From assembly GCF_048771995.1 (NCBI RefSeq), contig NC_133037.1:687001-751000 (forward strand): a DNA stretch of 64,000 bases, written 5' to 3'. How positions within the stretch are numbered: position 1 is the stretch's first letter; each line of letters begins with the position of its first letter. The notes below the pieces were generated by a model. The model was given only the letters and a program-made list of their open reading frames with translations. It was not told where the DNA came from and did no database searches. The DNA comes from Taeniopygia guttata (Eukaryota > Chordata > Aves > Passeriformes > Estrildidae). Shown here piece by piece: positions 34,286-44,050 of the stretch. The position numbers and the translations under genes are program-made.

Positions 34286-34918
34286 AACCGGGTCAGAACC
34301 AGCTCCAGCATGGGTCAGAACCGGGTCAGAACCAGCTCAGAACCAGCTCCAGCATGGGTCAGAACCAGCTCCAGCATGGGTCAGAACCAGCTCCAGCATG
34401 GGTCAGAACCGGGTCAGAACCGGGTCAGAACCAGCTCCAGCATGGGTCAGAACCAGCTCCAGCATGGGTCAGAACCAGCTCCAGCATGGGTCAGAACAGG
34501 GTCAGAACCAGCTCCAGCATAGATCAGAACCAGCATGGGTCAGAACCGGCTCAGAACCAGCTCCAGCATGGGTCAGAACCGGGTCAGAACCGGGTCAGAA
34601 CCAGCTCCAGCATGGGTCAGAACCAGCTCCAGCATGGGTCAGAACAGGGTCAGAACCAGCTCCAGCATAGATCAGAACCAGCATGGGTCAGAACCGGCTC
34701 AGAACCAGCTCCAGCATGGGTCAGAACCGGGTCAGAACCGGGTCAGAACCAGCTCTAGCATAGATCAGAACCAGCATGGATCAGAACCAGCTCCGGCATG
34801 GGTCAGAACTGGGTCAGAATCAGCTCCAGCATGGGTCAGAACCAGGTCAGAACCAGGTCAGAACCAGCTCCAGCATGGGTCAGAACCAGCTCCAGCATGG
34901 ATCAGAACCAGCAGCATC
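34286..34918. repeat. 22/11-bp GGGTCAGAACC minisatellite, about 630 bp
   Basis: The basic 22-bp unit is GGGTCAGAACCAGCTCCAGC plus AT. In many places an extra 11-bp GGGTCAGAACC is inserted, giving two or three GGGTCA in a row. A larger segment of about 154-170 bp (34400-34560, again from 34570 and 34718) is repeated, showing a higher-order layer. All plus-strand frames are open through it, giving false proteins rich in VRTSSSMGQN. Confidence 0.95.
34312..34860 (+). promoter_or_regulatory. Twelve DR5 (retinoic-acid-receptor type) elements
   Basis: RGGTCA pairs separated by exactly 5 bp (GAACC, GAACA or GAACT) begin at 34312, 34400, 34411, 34488, 34570, 34581, 34636, 34718, 34729, 34800, 34833 and 34844. 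The first half-sites are GGGTCA except the last, which is AGGTCA; the final two second half-sites are also AGGTCA. DR5 of RGKTCA is the classical RAR/RXR response element. All lie in the same orientation within the minisatellite. Function is inferred only. Confidence 0.5.
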
Positions 34919-34964
34919 CAGGCTGGCCCCAGCCCAGAGAGTGTCAGCTCAGGGGCAAGCTTGG

Positions 34965-35093
34965 AGGGAGCTGGGAGGACCTGGAGGGACCTGGAGGGAC
35001 CTGGAGGGACCTGGGAGGACCTGGAGGGACCTGGGAGGACCTGGGGGGACCTGGGGGGACCTGGGGGGACCTGTGAGGACCTGGGGGGACGGG
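34965..35093. repeat. 12/10-bp CCTGGAGGGA array, G-rich
   Basis: Runs of GGACCTGGAGGGACC change into GGGGGGACCT units. Four G6 runs lie at 35043-35088 with ACCT loops, an arrangement that predicts a stable G-quadruplex on the plus strand. Confidence 0.92.
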
Positions 35094-35505
35094 AGCTGCA
35101 GCTGCCCCAGAGCCAGCTCAGGTGGCAGCCCGGTGTAGCTGGCACTGCCCGAGATGAGGATGCCAGCGAGGAATGGCTCCTCCAGCAGTGCCCCCGTGCT
35201 GGGGGTGTCTGGGGCATCCCCTCCTGGCCCTGTTGTTCATCTGGGGCCACCAAACCCCGGCGTGCTCGGCCATCACTTCCCTCAGGCCCAAAGGATGCAT
35301 TCTGTGTGATTCACTTGCTCCTGGTAATATTTGTTTGTGTGCAGGATAATGAAGGGCAATCCTTGTTAAACTCCTAAATGAAGTTAATGCCCAGTATCTG
35401 TCATAAATATGGAAAAGCTTGGCAGGCTGCAGAATCCAGCCCTGGGCTGTTGGTGGGCTCTGCCTGGGACTGGAGAATGCCCTGGGCTGGCCCAGGCCTT
35501 GCCCC
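35094..35505. other. Unique non-coding sequence
   Basis: GC-rich, becoming mixed; nothing recognised. Confidence 0.5.
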
Positions 35506-35851
35506 GAGTGGGGCGATGTGACCCCAGCTCAGAGGCTGAATGATTTCTTTGTTAGAACTATGCTATAATACATTAATGTACTATTTAAAGCAGATACTAA
35601 AACTACAAACCTACTTTTCTAAGTCACTCACAACTCCTTATCCTCTCTCCAGTCCAGCCCCAGTGGGGTTGGATTGGCCATCAGCTCAAACAATCCTCAC
35701 AGAATCCAACCAAGCATCACTCCAGGTAAACAATTCTCCACACACATTCCACATGGGAAAAAAAGGAGCAGAAATAGAAATTGTTCTCTTTCTTCCCTCT
35801 GTGCTCCTCTATGAAAAATCCTGAGAGAGAGAGAAGAGTGTGCCTGGCCCA
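35506..35851 (-). mobile_element. Endogenous retrovirus LTR remnant, copy B
   Basis: Reverse-complement match to the LTR at 17152-17541 over nearly its full length, including the CT-rich 5' block, CATGTGGAATGTGT-like core, the TGATGGCCAATCCAACC segment and the TCATTCAGCC block near the 3' end. No internal retroviral sequence is present. It is a solo LTR fossil of the same family as copy A and of similar age; limits are approximate. Confidence 0.8.
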
Positions 35852-36382
35852 GCCTTTGTCCTGGGCCCTTCAGACCCAGCTTGTCCAGCCACAGCTCCTC
35901 ACCTGAGTGTGGTGAGTGCTCACCTGGGGCTGTGGAGAGGCTTTGGAAAAGCCCTGGCACCCAGGGGATCAGCAGCAATACCTGCCTCTCCACAGCACAA
36001 TCTGAGCTGCATGCAGATTCCTCATGTGCCTGTTCTTAGGCATTAATAAAAACAAGAGCAGTACACTGAGCAGTAACATTTTCAGCTGCTCCTCACTGGA
36101 TTTAGTTGCGAGCCCCCAAATAGCCAGATGGCCATGGTGCCAAGCTGAACCAAGTGGGGCAAAGAGAAGGCCTGGGGACCCAGAGCTGCTGCTCAGGATC
36201 AATCCCAGCCCTGCGAGGTGGGAAGCAGGTGGCTCGCTTCCTTCTCATCATTTTTCATTTTTGTTTACCTCTGTGTTCTCAGACACAGGCCAGCAGCGGA
36301 GTGGGGAGAGCCAGAAATAGCAGGAAATATGGTCTGCCTGAAAGAGGGAGGACTTGTCCTCTCTTGCATAAAGATCGTGGTG
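35852..36382. other. Unique non-coding sequence
   Basis: Mixed composition. The final part (36.28-36.45 kb) is repeat-free and surrounds the octamer palindrome. Confidence 0.5.
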
Positions 36383-36398
36383 ATTTGCATATGCAAAT
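36383..36398. promoter_or_regulatory. Perfect 16-bp double-octamer palindrome
   Basis: ATTTGCATATGCAAAT joins the POU octamer ATTTGCAT to its reverse complement ATGCAAAT with no gap. The central TGCATATGCA is like the palindromic POU-dimer (MORE) site. It lies in repeat-free DNA. POU binding is inference from the motif. Confidence 0.5.
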
Positions 36399-37572
36399 GA
36401 GAACGAAAACGGTCACATTTGATGAGCACTCCAATGAATACGTTACCCTTGGAGCACAGGTGGGGATGCTGGCTGTGCCTGCTCAGAGGTGAGGAGTTCT
36501 TGGGGCTCTGGGATTTAGGCTGGAATTTGGGAAAGTTCTGGAATTTGGCATTGCCCAGGGAATGGGCACAGCCCCAGAGCTCCAGGAGCCTTTGGACAGC
36601 GCTCCAGGGATGCCCAGGGTGGGATTTGGGGTGCCTGGGCTGGGGGATCCTGCTGGGGCTGTTTATTCTCTCAGAGTCAGGATTTGGACACTAAGGCAGA
36701 TCACCAAATAATCATCTTTCTGGAATGATGCCAGAAAAAAAAAAAAAAAGAAAAATTAAAAAAAAAGGAAATTCTTGTGCAGCTGCAAAGACTGGGAACT
36801 TGATTTACAGTGCAGACAAGAGGAGCCTGCCAAGTTGCCAACACAGTTGTCTAATTTGTTGACACGGAGATCACGAGCAAGGTGTTATTTAGTCCAGTCC
36901 CTCTGCTGGGGCAGCAGTGCTGTGGCTGCACTGCTGGGTGGTGGCACCCAGCTGGGTCCTGCGGCTGGGACCCCTCAGTGGGAGCCCCAGAGCAGCCCAG
37001 GCTGGGCTCCTGCTCTGCTCCCTTGGCCCTGCTCACACCCAGCAAAGCCCTCCCGTGCCCCGTGGGTATTTACACAAAGGGAGATAAATTCCTTCACCAG
37101 GAGCATCTCCCTCTCACTTTCACACTCAATTGACATTTTCCTGCTTTCCTGCCCACCCTCTGCTCCCCTGCCAGCTGGGACAGGGCACAGTACAAACCCC
37201 CCAGACCCTGCAGGCTGCTGGGACACCTCTGGGAGCTGCTCCTCATAATGGACATGGGAGCTGCAGAAGAGCAGAGCTCTCTCAGGCTCTTGCCTCTTGC
37301 CAATGCACCTTCACTGTCAAGGATCAATTTCCCTGCTCAGGAAATCATTTTGTGTATGCCCAGGTGACAAAAGGGACTGGATGGGGTCATTCTGTCTCAG
37401 GAAAAATTCTACTTGATGTGCAAACGCCATGACCCCAAATTCTCCCTCCTGACCCCTGAATAATTCCTGTCTCACACTTTGCCTGCCTCTCTCTCATCCA
37501 CTCCCCCTCTCAGTGACCTCTTTAAAGCTCTGCTCTGCTCTGTGGTACCAGCCCTGCTCCTGGCCTCCTTCC
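36399..37572. other. Unique non-coding; A-rich tract 36733-36773
   Basis: An interrupted poly(A) tract (A15, then A-rich to 36773) with no AATAAA just upstream and no flanking duplication that I could find, so I treat it as a simple repeat. The rest is GC-rich unique DNA without a recognised exon. Confidence 0.5.
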
Positions 37573-37668
37573 CCAGGAGTGTCCCCAGGAGTGTCCCCAG
37601 GAGTGTCCCCAGGACTGTCCCCAGGAGTGTCCCCAGGAGTGTCCCCAGGCACTCCCCCCAGGCACTCC
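37573..37668. repeat. 12-bp AGGAGTGTCCCC array
   Basis: About seven copies of CCCCAGGAGTGT, with one CCCCAGGACTGT, ending in two CCCCAGGCACTC variants. Confidence 0.92.
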
Positions 37669-38174
37669 TGCCCTTGTTCTCTGTCACTTGTTGCTCTGAA
37701 AAACCCTCAGCCTCCTTAATGGCAATTCACTAAGGGCCAGGGTGAATTAAACAAAACTTCTGGGTTTTTGGTCTCTTCCTAAGGATATTTCAGCTTTTTG
37801 ATCTCAAAGTTTAATTTAATCTGTCGGGGCAGAATAAATGATCTGACCTCCATAAAGAGCTTTCTGCCTTTGTATTAATAAATTTAAATAACTCCAACCT
37901 TTCAAAATGTAGAATAATACTGTTTAGAACTCTCTAAAAATTGGTAAATAACACTTTTACTTTAATGACAGCTGGGGAAAATAATCCTTTCAAAAACTCT
38001 AATACCTTTTTAAAAGACCTGTACCTCCTCAGCTCTACAAATGTACAAGCAACTGGAGCCCAGAAAAAGCTTTGTCCTTTTTTGGTCCTGACAAATCCCT
38101 GTGTCTGGGACAGGAGAATGGTGGGGTGAAGCACTCTGGGGTGTGATGGCCACGTCCTGCCCGGATCCTGGGCT
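37669..38174. other. Unique non-coding, AT-rich
   Basis: AT-rich at 37.74-38.05 kb; nothing recognised. Confidence 0.5.
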
Positions 38175-38300
38175 GGCTCAGTGCTGTGCAGGGCTGCATT
38201 GCTGCATTTCTGTGCCCTGCAGTGCTGCATTTCTGACCCTGCAGTGCTGCATTTCTGCATTTCTGTGCCCTGCAGTGCTGCATTTCTGACCCTGCAGCCC
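38175..38300. repeat. CCTGCAGTGCTGCATTTCTG tandem repeat
   Basis: A unit of about 20 bp (with GACC or TGCATTTCTGTGCC inserts) recurs five times. PstI (CTGCAG) sites mark the units. Confidence 0.85.
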
Positions 38301-39819
38301 TGGGGGTCACACACACGCCGTGGGGGTGACATGGGGGTGTGCAGGGCACCCAAGGGTGGGACAGAGGGGTGTCCCCAAGCAGCTCTGCCCCATGGCTCCC
38401 CTCTTCCTCCTGGGCTGGCCTTGCCTGGCTCTGTGCACTGAAATCCATTGGTTCCAGGGATGCTGAGGCTGGGCCTGGGTGACTTTCCAAACATCCATTA
38501 AAATAGAGCCAAGGCCTCTCTTTCCCACAAAACTTCCACTTGGCTCTCTGCTGGAATGATGATGTCAGAGCAGAGTGTTTAGGATCTCCAAATTCCCTGC
38601 CACAAAATAGGAATCAGCTAATCAGAGGGACAGACAGGCTAATTACAGCAGAGAGAGCGCTTCTATTTATTCCCAAGGATCTTGTTAATCAGCAATAATG
38701 GAAAAGGAAACAGCAAAAAATTACATGGCAGTTAAGTGAGTTTTGGGTAAAATATCTGTTCTTAAATTAACCTAAGTGTCTTTGAATCACAAGAATGTAA
38801 TTTAATTAATCCATGAACAATAGGAAGCTTGAATCCTACTTCCCCTTGTATTTCCAGCGGTGGAGGTCATGGTGTGTGTGGTGTGGGGAGGAGCTGGTGC
38901 TGCTGTCAGAGCCCTGCCTGCTCTAAGGTGGGACAATATCTACCCAAAGGTTTCATTCTGGGGGGCCTGGAGTCCCCTTTGCTGTCCCAGTTGGAAGAAG
39001 CTGGGGCAGAAGTGCTGGGCAGTTCCTGGAGCAGCCATGGGTCACAGCCTGACCCTGGGCTGGGGGAGGTTTGGTGCGTGGGACGGGAGCAGAAGGAGCC
39101 CAGCAGAGACTCGTGGATGGAGCTGCTGTTTCCCTGCTGTGTCCTGCAGCACAGAAACATCAGCAGTAAAGTCACAGCAATTGCATTTGGCCAATATCTG
39201 ATCTCCCTGGTGTGCAAAGCCCCTTTGGGGATCAAGGCTCATCACTGGTGTAGGATGGAGAGCAATAGGATCTGGTCTGCATTTGGAGTCTGCTTGCAGA
39301 GGTTGGTGTTTATGAGCACATTCAGTTTCCTGATTGGAAAGAAACACCATTTAAAAATCAAACTTTGATCCCCTCGAGTCGCATAGAGACAGGCACTAAC
39401 AAGCATCTGTGAGCTCAAAATTGACTTTTAGAGCATTTCAGCAGAGCAGGCTTGGAAAATTAAGATGAGGTCTGGAAACAGGAGAGAGCTTAGGTATCTG
39501 TGTGTGATGTATGCATGCTCTGTGCAGCCGTGCTTTCTGTATGTGCACTGCATATACTCCTGTGCTGACCAAAGCCCCCGAACTGTTCCACCCTGCAGGT
39601 AAAGAAACTCTGGCTGCAGCACACGGGACAGAAAAGAGCCCGAGGAGCAGCTGATGCTTTCTGCAGCCTCCCCTCCCCAGCCACAGCAGCCCTTCAGAAA
39701 ATGGCCCTTCAAACACTCGTGATTCCACCTTTCCCTTCTGCTGCTGGCCGTGTGTCTGCAGCGAGCTCTGATGGAATCTCTGATGGAATCCCATGCTGGG
39801 ATTGGAACGGCACCTCCCA
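38301..39819. other. Unique non-coding; AT-rich 38.58-38.83 kb
   Basis: The block 38.58-38.83 kb is AT-rich, repeat-free and contains AATTAAT/TTAATTAAT homeodomain-like words, so it is a candidate conserved element. GC-rich elsewhere; no exon recognised. Confidence 0.45.
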
Positions 39820-39976
39820 TGGGGAGAGCCTTTACCCATGGGGAGAACCTTTAATGTTTACCCATGGGGATAACCTTTAACCTTTACCTATGGGGATAAC
39901 CTTTACCCATGGGGAGAGCCTTTAACCTTAACCCATGGGGATAACCTTTAACCTTAACCATGGGGATAACTTTAAC
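39820..39976. repeat. TTTACCCATGGGGATAACC minisatellite
   Basis: About seven copies of a 19-26-bp unit CCCATGGGGA(T/G)AACCTTTAACCTTTA; length varies through doubling of the ACCTTTA part. Confidence 0.9.
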
Positions 39977-40086
39977 CGGGTCCTGCTCTCCTCCCTGCCG
40001 GGTCCTGCTCTCCTCCCTGCCGGGACCTGCTCTCCTCCCTGCCAGGTCCTGTTCTCCTCCCTGCCGGGTCCTGCTCTCCTCCCCTA
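39977..40086. repeat. 22-bp CGGGTCCTGCTCTCCTCCCTGC array
   Basis: Five copies at exactly 22-bp spacing: CGGGTCCTGCTCTCCTCCCT plus GC, with CGGGACC and CAGGTCC variants. It directly abuts the preceding, unrelated array. Confidence 0.93.
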
Positions 40087-41010
40087 CTCATCCTTTTATT
40101 GCTCAGGCCCCAGACCAACACTGATCTCTCTGCAGCTCCTTCATCCACCTTTGTTTGGGTTTTTAATTTCCATTGGAGCCAAGCAAAGCAGCCCAGGCTC
40201 TGCTGGAGGCTGTGGGAGCTGGTACAATAAAGCTGTTGTTCTATAAAAAGGCTGACAGCTTCTCAAGGGCTGCTGACATTTCTTGTATCAAGAATAATAC
40301 ACAGCAACAGCATTCACAAGCCCTGGGATGGGATTCCTGTGATTTTCCTGCTTGGCTCTGCTATATTCCTCCGTGGACGCTCCTGGTTCAGAGAGTCCCA
40401 GTACTCATTTTGGTTGATCTGGGCTGTAATGTTTTATTTCACTCTGAAGTGTTTTTTTCCTAAGATAGAACAAAACCTATGAAACTTAAAGTCCACGTCA
40501 AATAGAAAATTTTTCTTTTGACATATTTTATCTCGATGCCACCACGGAAAGTATTGAATGATCCACTTCTAGCTGAATATTAATGAAGTAAATTATCTTG
40601 GAAAATTCCCGACTGTGTTCAGACTACAGGAACTAACAGGCCTCATTAGATGCCTGTTGATTAGAAATGTTCAAGTGGGTTTTCTTTCTCTGAATTGTAA
40701 TTAAAATTAATTTGACAGCCTGAACCCCCAGGCCTGGAAGGGGCTCCCGCTGCGTGGTGTGAGCCGGAGGGGAGCGCACGTCCCTTCCCGTGGGGGCTCA
40801 GCAGGATGGGACCTGCCCTGAGGGGCACCCCGGGGTCCCTCCCCACCCAAACCTCTCTGGGGTTCTGCTACGTTTGCTGGCTTTGCTCAGATCCCATCAC
40901 TTTTCTCCCCACGGCTGCACCTCCTGTCACTGTGGCTTCTCACCCTGTCCCACCCCTGCAGCTCCAGCCTTGCCCTGCCCTGGGCTGTGCTTTCCTGTGA
41001 CCCTCCTGCC
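40087..41010. other. Unique non-coding sequence
   Basis: Mixed; AT-rich at 40.45-40.7 kb, GC-rich towards 41 kb. Nothing recognised. Confidence 0.5.
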
Positions 41011-41360
41011 AGGCAGGGAGTGCTGCTGGGTGCTGCTGGGTGCTGCTGGGTGCTGCTGGGTGCTGGAGTGCTACTGGGGTGCTGCTGGGTGCTGCTGGGG
41101 TGCTGCTGGGTGCTGCTGGGTGCTGCTGGGTGCTGCTGGGTGCTGCTGGGGTGCTGCTGGGTGCTGCTGGGTGCTGGTTCGGGCAGGGAGTGCTGCTGGG
41201 TGCTGCTGGGTGCTGCTGGGGTGCTGTTGGGGTGCTGCTGGGTGCTGCTGGGTGCTGCTGGGGTGCTGCTGGGTGCTGCTGGGTGCTGCTGGGGTGCTGC
41301 TGGGTGCTGCTGGGGTGCTGCTGGGTGCTGCTGGGTGCTGGTTCGGGCAGGGAGCCTGTG
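41011..41360. repeat. 10-bp GGGTGCTGCT array with about 165-bp higher-order unit
   Basis: About thirty copies of GGGTGCTGCT or GGGGTGCTGCT. The marker GGTTCGGGCAGGGAG (first copy CCAGGCAGGGAG) occurs near 41011, 41181 and 41345, so a block of about 165-170 bp has itself been duplicated. Runs of three or four G with 7-nt loops could form G-quadruplexes. Confidence 0.95.
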
Positions 41361-43204
41361 CTGGGTGCAATCCCAGCTGGGCAGCACAGGAGTGTGTGTG
41401 ACAGCCCAGCTCTGCCATCAGTGGCCCCAGTGCACAGCAGGGTCAGGAGTGCTGTTTAATCACCCCTCCCTTTAGGATTAACAGGCAAGACAAGGGATAA
41501 CGTGTAATGGATTTGATCTTTCTGGGGGCTGAACCTAGGCAGATTAAAGACTGTATTCCTTACAGTTATTTTTGTTCTCAGGGGGTGTATTTGGGTCAGA
41601 AACATCCTGAATGCTGCGATGGAAATGCACTACGAGGCACAGAGCTTCGGCTGTCACTGTTTGGCTCCTCTGTGGGTGCTGCCCAGCCCCTGGCTTTGCT
41701 GGGGCTGTCTCTGGGACTGGGACCCAGCAGCTGTGTCCCTTCTGCCCAGGGAGCCGGGCAGGGCCCTGCACCCCTGGGTGCTGCCCAGCTGCAGAGGAGC
41801 AGGCAGGGCAGCGGGTGCTGAGCGAGCCTGGAGCAGCAGAGCTGTGTGAGGCCGAGGGATAAACCCCCTGCTCCCTCCAGGGAGGGCTGGCTGGGCTGGC
41901 AGCTCTGGGGTGGCATCCTGCAGCCCTGGGCATCACTGCTGGCACTGCCACCGGCCGGGCTCGCTCACTGCCCGGCTCCATCCCCTGCAGGAAGGGTCTG
42001 CCGGGGCAGGAGGGTCTGGAGCCTCCCTGCAGCAGGGCTGCCACCTCAGACCCAGCTGGGTTTGGCTCCTCCAGCCCAAGGAAACCAGGAGCATTCCCAC
42101 CCAGGAACCATCAACTCACACACAGCTGCCTGGGGCTCCAGGCCTTAACAGGGAAAACTTCCTGCCCTGCTTTCCTGGGAACAAAAACTCACCGTGTTCT
42201 TAATCCAAAATCCTGGCAGGGCCCATGCAGCCCTGGCCGGTGGCCACAGCCAGCAGGTGCTTGCCCAGTGCCATGTTCTCCTGGAGAATGCTGCTCCAAG
42301 GGAAAGAACAGGTTTTCTGCAGGCTGTCTCTGCTGTTTGTCACCCATGGGTAACTCTGCTCCGTGATTTATTCCTCCCTCCCCTCCCCTGCACTTCCTCC
42401 CAGCGCCTACCAAATGTCTCAATTAGATAATTGCCCTGATTTAGACATAAGGAAGTTCTCAGCTGTCTGAGGCCCCGGCTGGGCACCAGGATTCCTGGGA
42501 AGAGATGAAAGCTCCTGCAGGCACAGCATGCAAAGCTCTGCTTTGGGAGCTGCAGCGTGCTGCTTCCCCTGGCAGCAGCCAGCCTGGCTGCTGTGCTCCT
42601 GTTCTGCTGCCACTCCACCAGGGAACCCCTGGTGTGGCATTAACTGTGACCCAGGAACCCCTGGTGTGGCATTAACTGTGACCCAGTGCACAGGTTCCCA
42701 TCCCGCTTGCAGGCCGATGTTCCCTGGCACAGCACCAGGGCCAGCTCTGCTGTGCGGGGCAGCGTGGCCCTGCTGCCACAGCCCCTGGGGACACGGTGAC
42801 AATGGCTGTTAGTCACGATCAGCCACGGCCCCAAGAGCACTTCATTAAATTGCCTCCAAGACTCGGGAGTGGGGTTAATTATTTAGGTGCCTTAATTTTC
42901 AATTCATCTCTCTCTGTGGCCTGCAGCACCACAACTCTGTAATGCTGCTCCAGAGACAGAGGCACGAGAAACCTGAGCAGTATTTACCCGAGTGCAATCA
43001 CTGCCGTGGAGGAGCTGGGATTTACAGTGCTCTGCGGTGCCTAGCACACAAAAATGAAGGTTAAAACAACCCCCATTGTTTCTCCTGCACCTACAAGGCT
43101 CCAAATTCCAGCAGGTTTTGTGTCTGTGAGTCGTTACCACACACCCGTTGATGCTGTTGGTTTGGTTCTGGGCTGTCATGGCTGTGCAGCTGCAGCATGG
43201 GCAG
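41361..43204. other. Unique non-coding, GC-rich
   Basis: Contains a two-copy 31-bp repeat at 42625-42685 (GGAACCCCTGGTGTGGCATT). AT-rich patches at 41.46-41.6 and 42.84-42.92 kb. No exon recognised. Confidence 0.5.
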
Positions 43205-44050
43205 GGTGGGGATCCCTCATCCATCCATGGATCCCTCATCCGTCATCCCTCATCCATCCATCCAGGGATTCTTCATCCATCCATCCATCCATGAATCCAT
43301 GGATCCCTCATCCATCCATGAATCCATGGATCCCTCATCCATCCATCCATGGATCCCTCATCCGTCATCCCTCATCCATCCATCCAGGGATTCTTCATCC
43401 ATCCATCCATCCATGAATCCATGGATCCCTCATCCATCCATCCATCCCTGGATCCTTCATCCATCCATGCATCCCTCATCCATCATCCATGGATTCATCC
43501 CTCATGCATCCCTCATCCATCCATCCATGGATCCTTCATCCATCCATCCATGGATCCTTCATCCATCATCCATGCATCCATGAATCAATGCATCGATTCA
43601 TCCATCATCCATCCATGGATCCCTCATCCATCATCCCTCATCCATCCATCCATCATCCATCCATCCATCCATCCATCCATCCATCCATCCATCCATCCAT
43701 CCATCCATCCATCATCCATCCCTCCATCCATCCCTCCATCCATCCATCCCTCCATCCATCCATCCATCCATCCATCCATCCATCCATCCATCCATCCATC
43801 ATCCATCCCTCCATCCATCCCTCCATCCATCCATCCCTCCATCCATCCATCCATCCATCCATCCATCCATCCATCCATCCATCATCCATCCATCCATCCA
43901 TCCATCATCCATCCATCCATCCATCCATCCATCCATCCATCCATCCATCCATCATCCATCCATCCATCCCTCATCCATCCATCCATCCATCCATCCATCC
44001 ATCCATCCATCCATCCATCCATGGATCCCTCCATCCCTCATCCATGGATC
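43205..44050. repeat. (ATCC)n microsatellite, about 0.85 kb, with internal duplications
   Basis: Tetranucleotide ATCC/CCAT throughout. The left half is interrupted by ATGGATCCCTCATCC blocks and contains a duplicated segment of about 122 bp (CCGTCATCCC at 43240 and 43362). The right half (43650-44020) is purer, with a second duplicated block CATCCCTCCATCCATCCCTC at about 43714 and 43803. The long open frames (SIHP repeats on plus, GWMD on minus) are artefacts. Confidence 0.97.

Noticed and set aside
34063-35377. Frames of 231 and 280 codons rich in VRTSSSMGQN
   Set aside because: Translation of the 22/11-bp array running into unique DNA without domain or splice logic.
36733-36773. A-rich tract as a second poly(A) retroposition
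   Set aside because: Interrupted A tract, no AATAAA at the right distance and no flanking duplication found.
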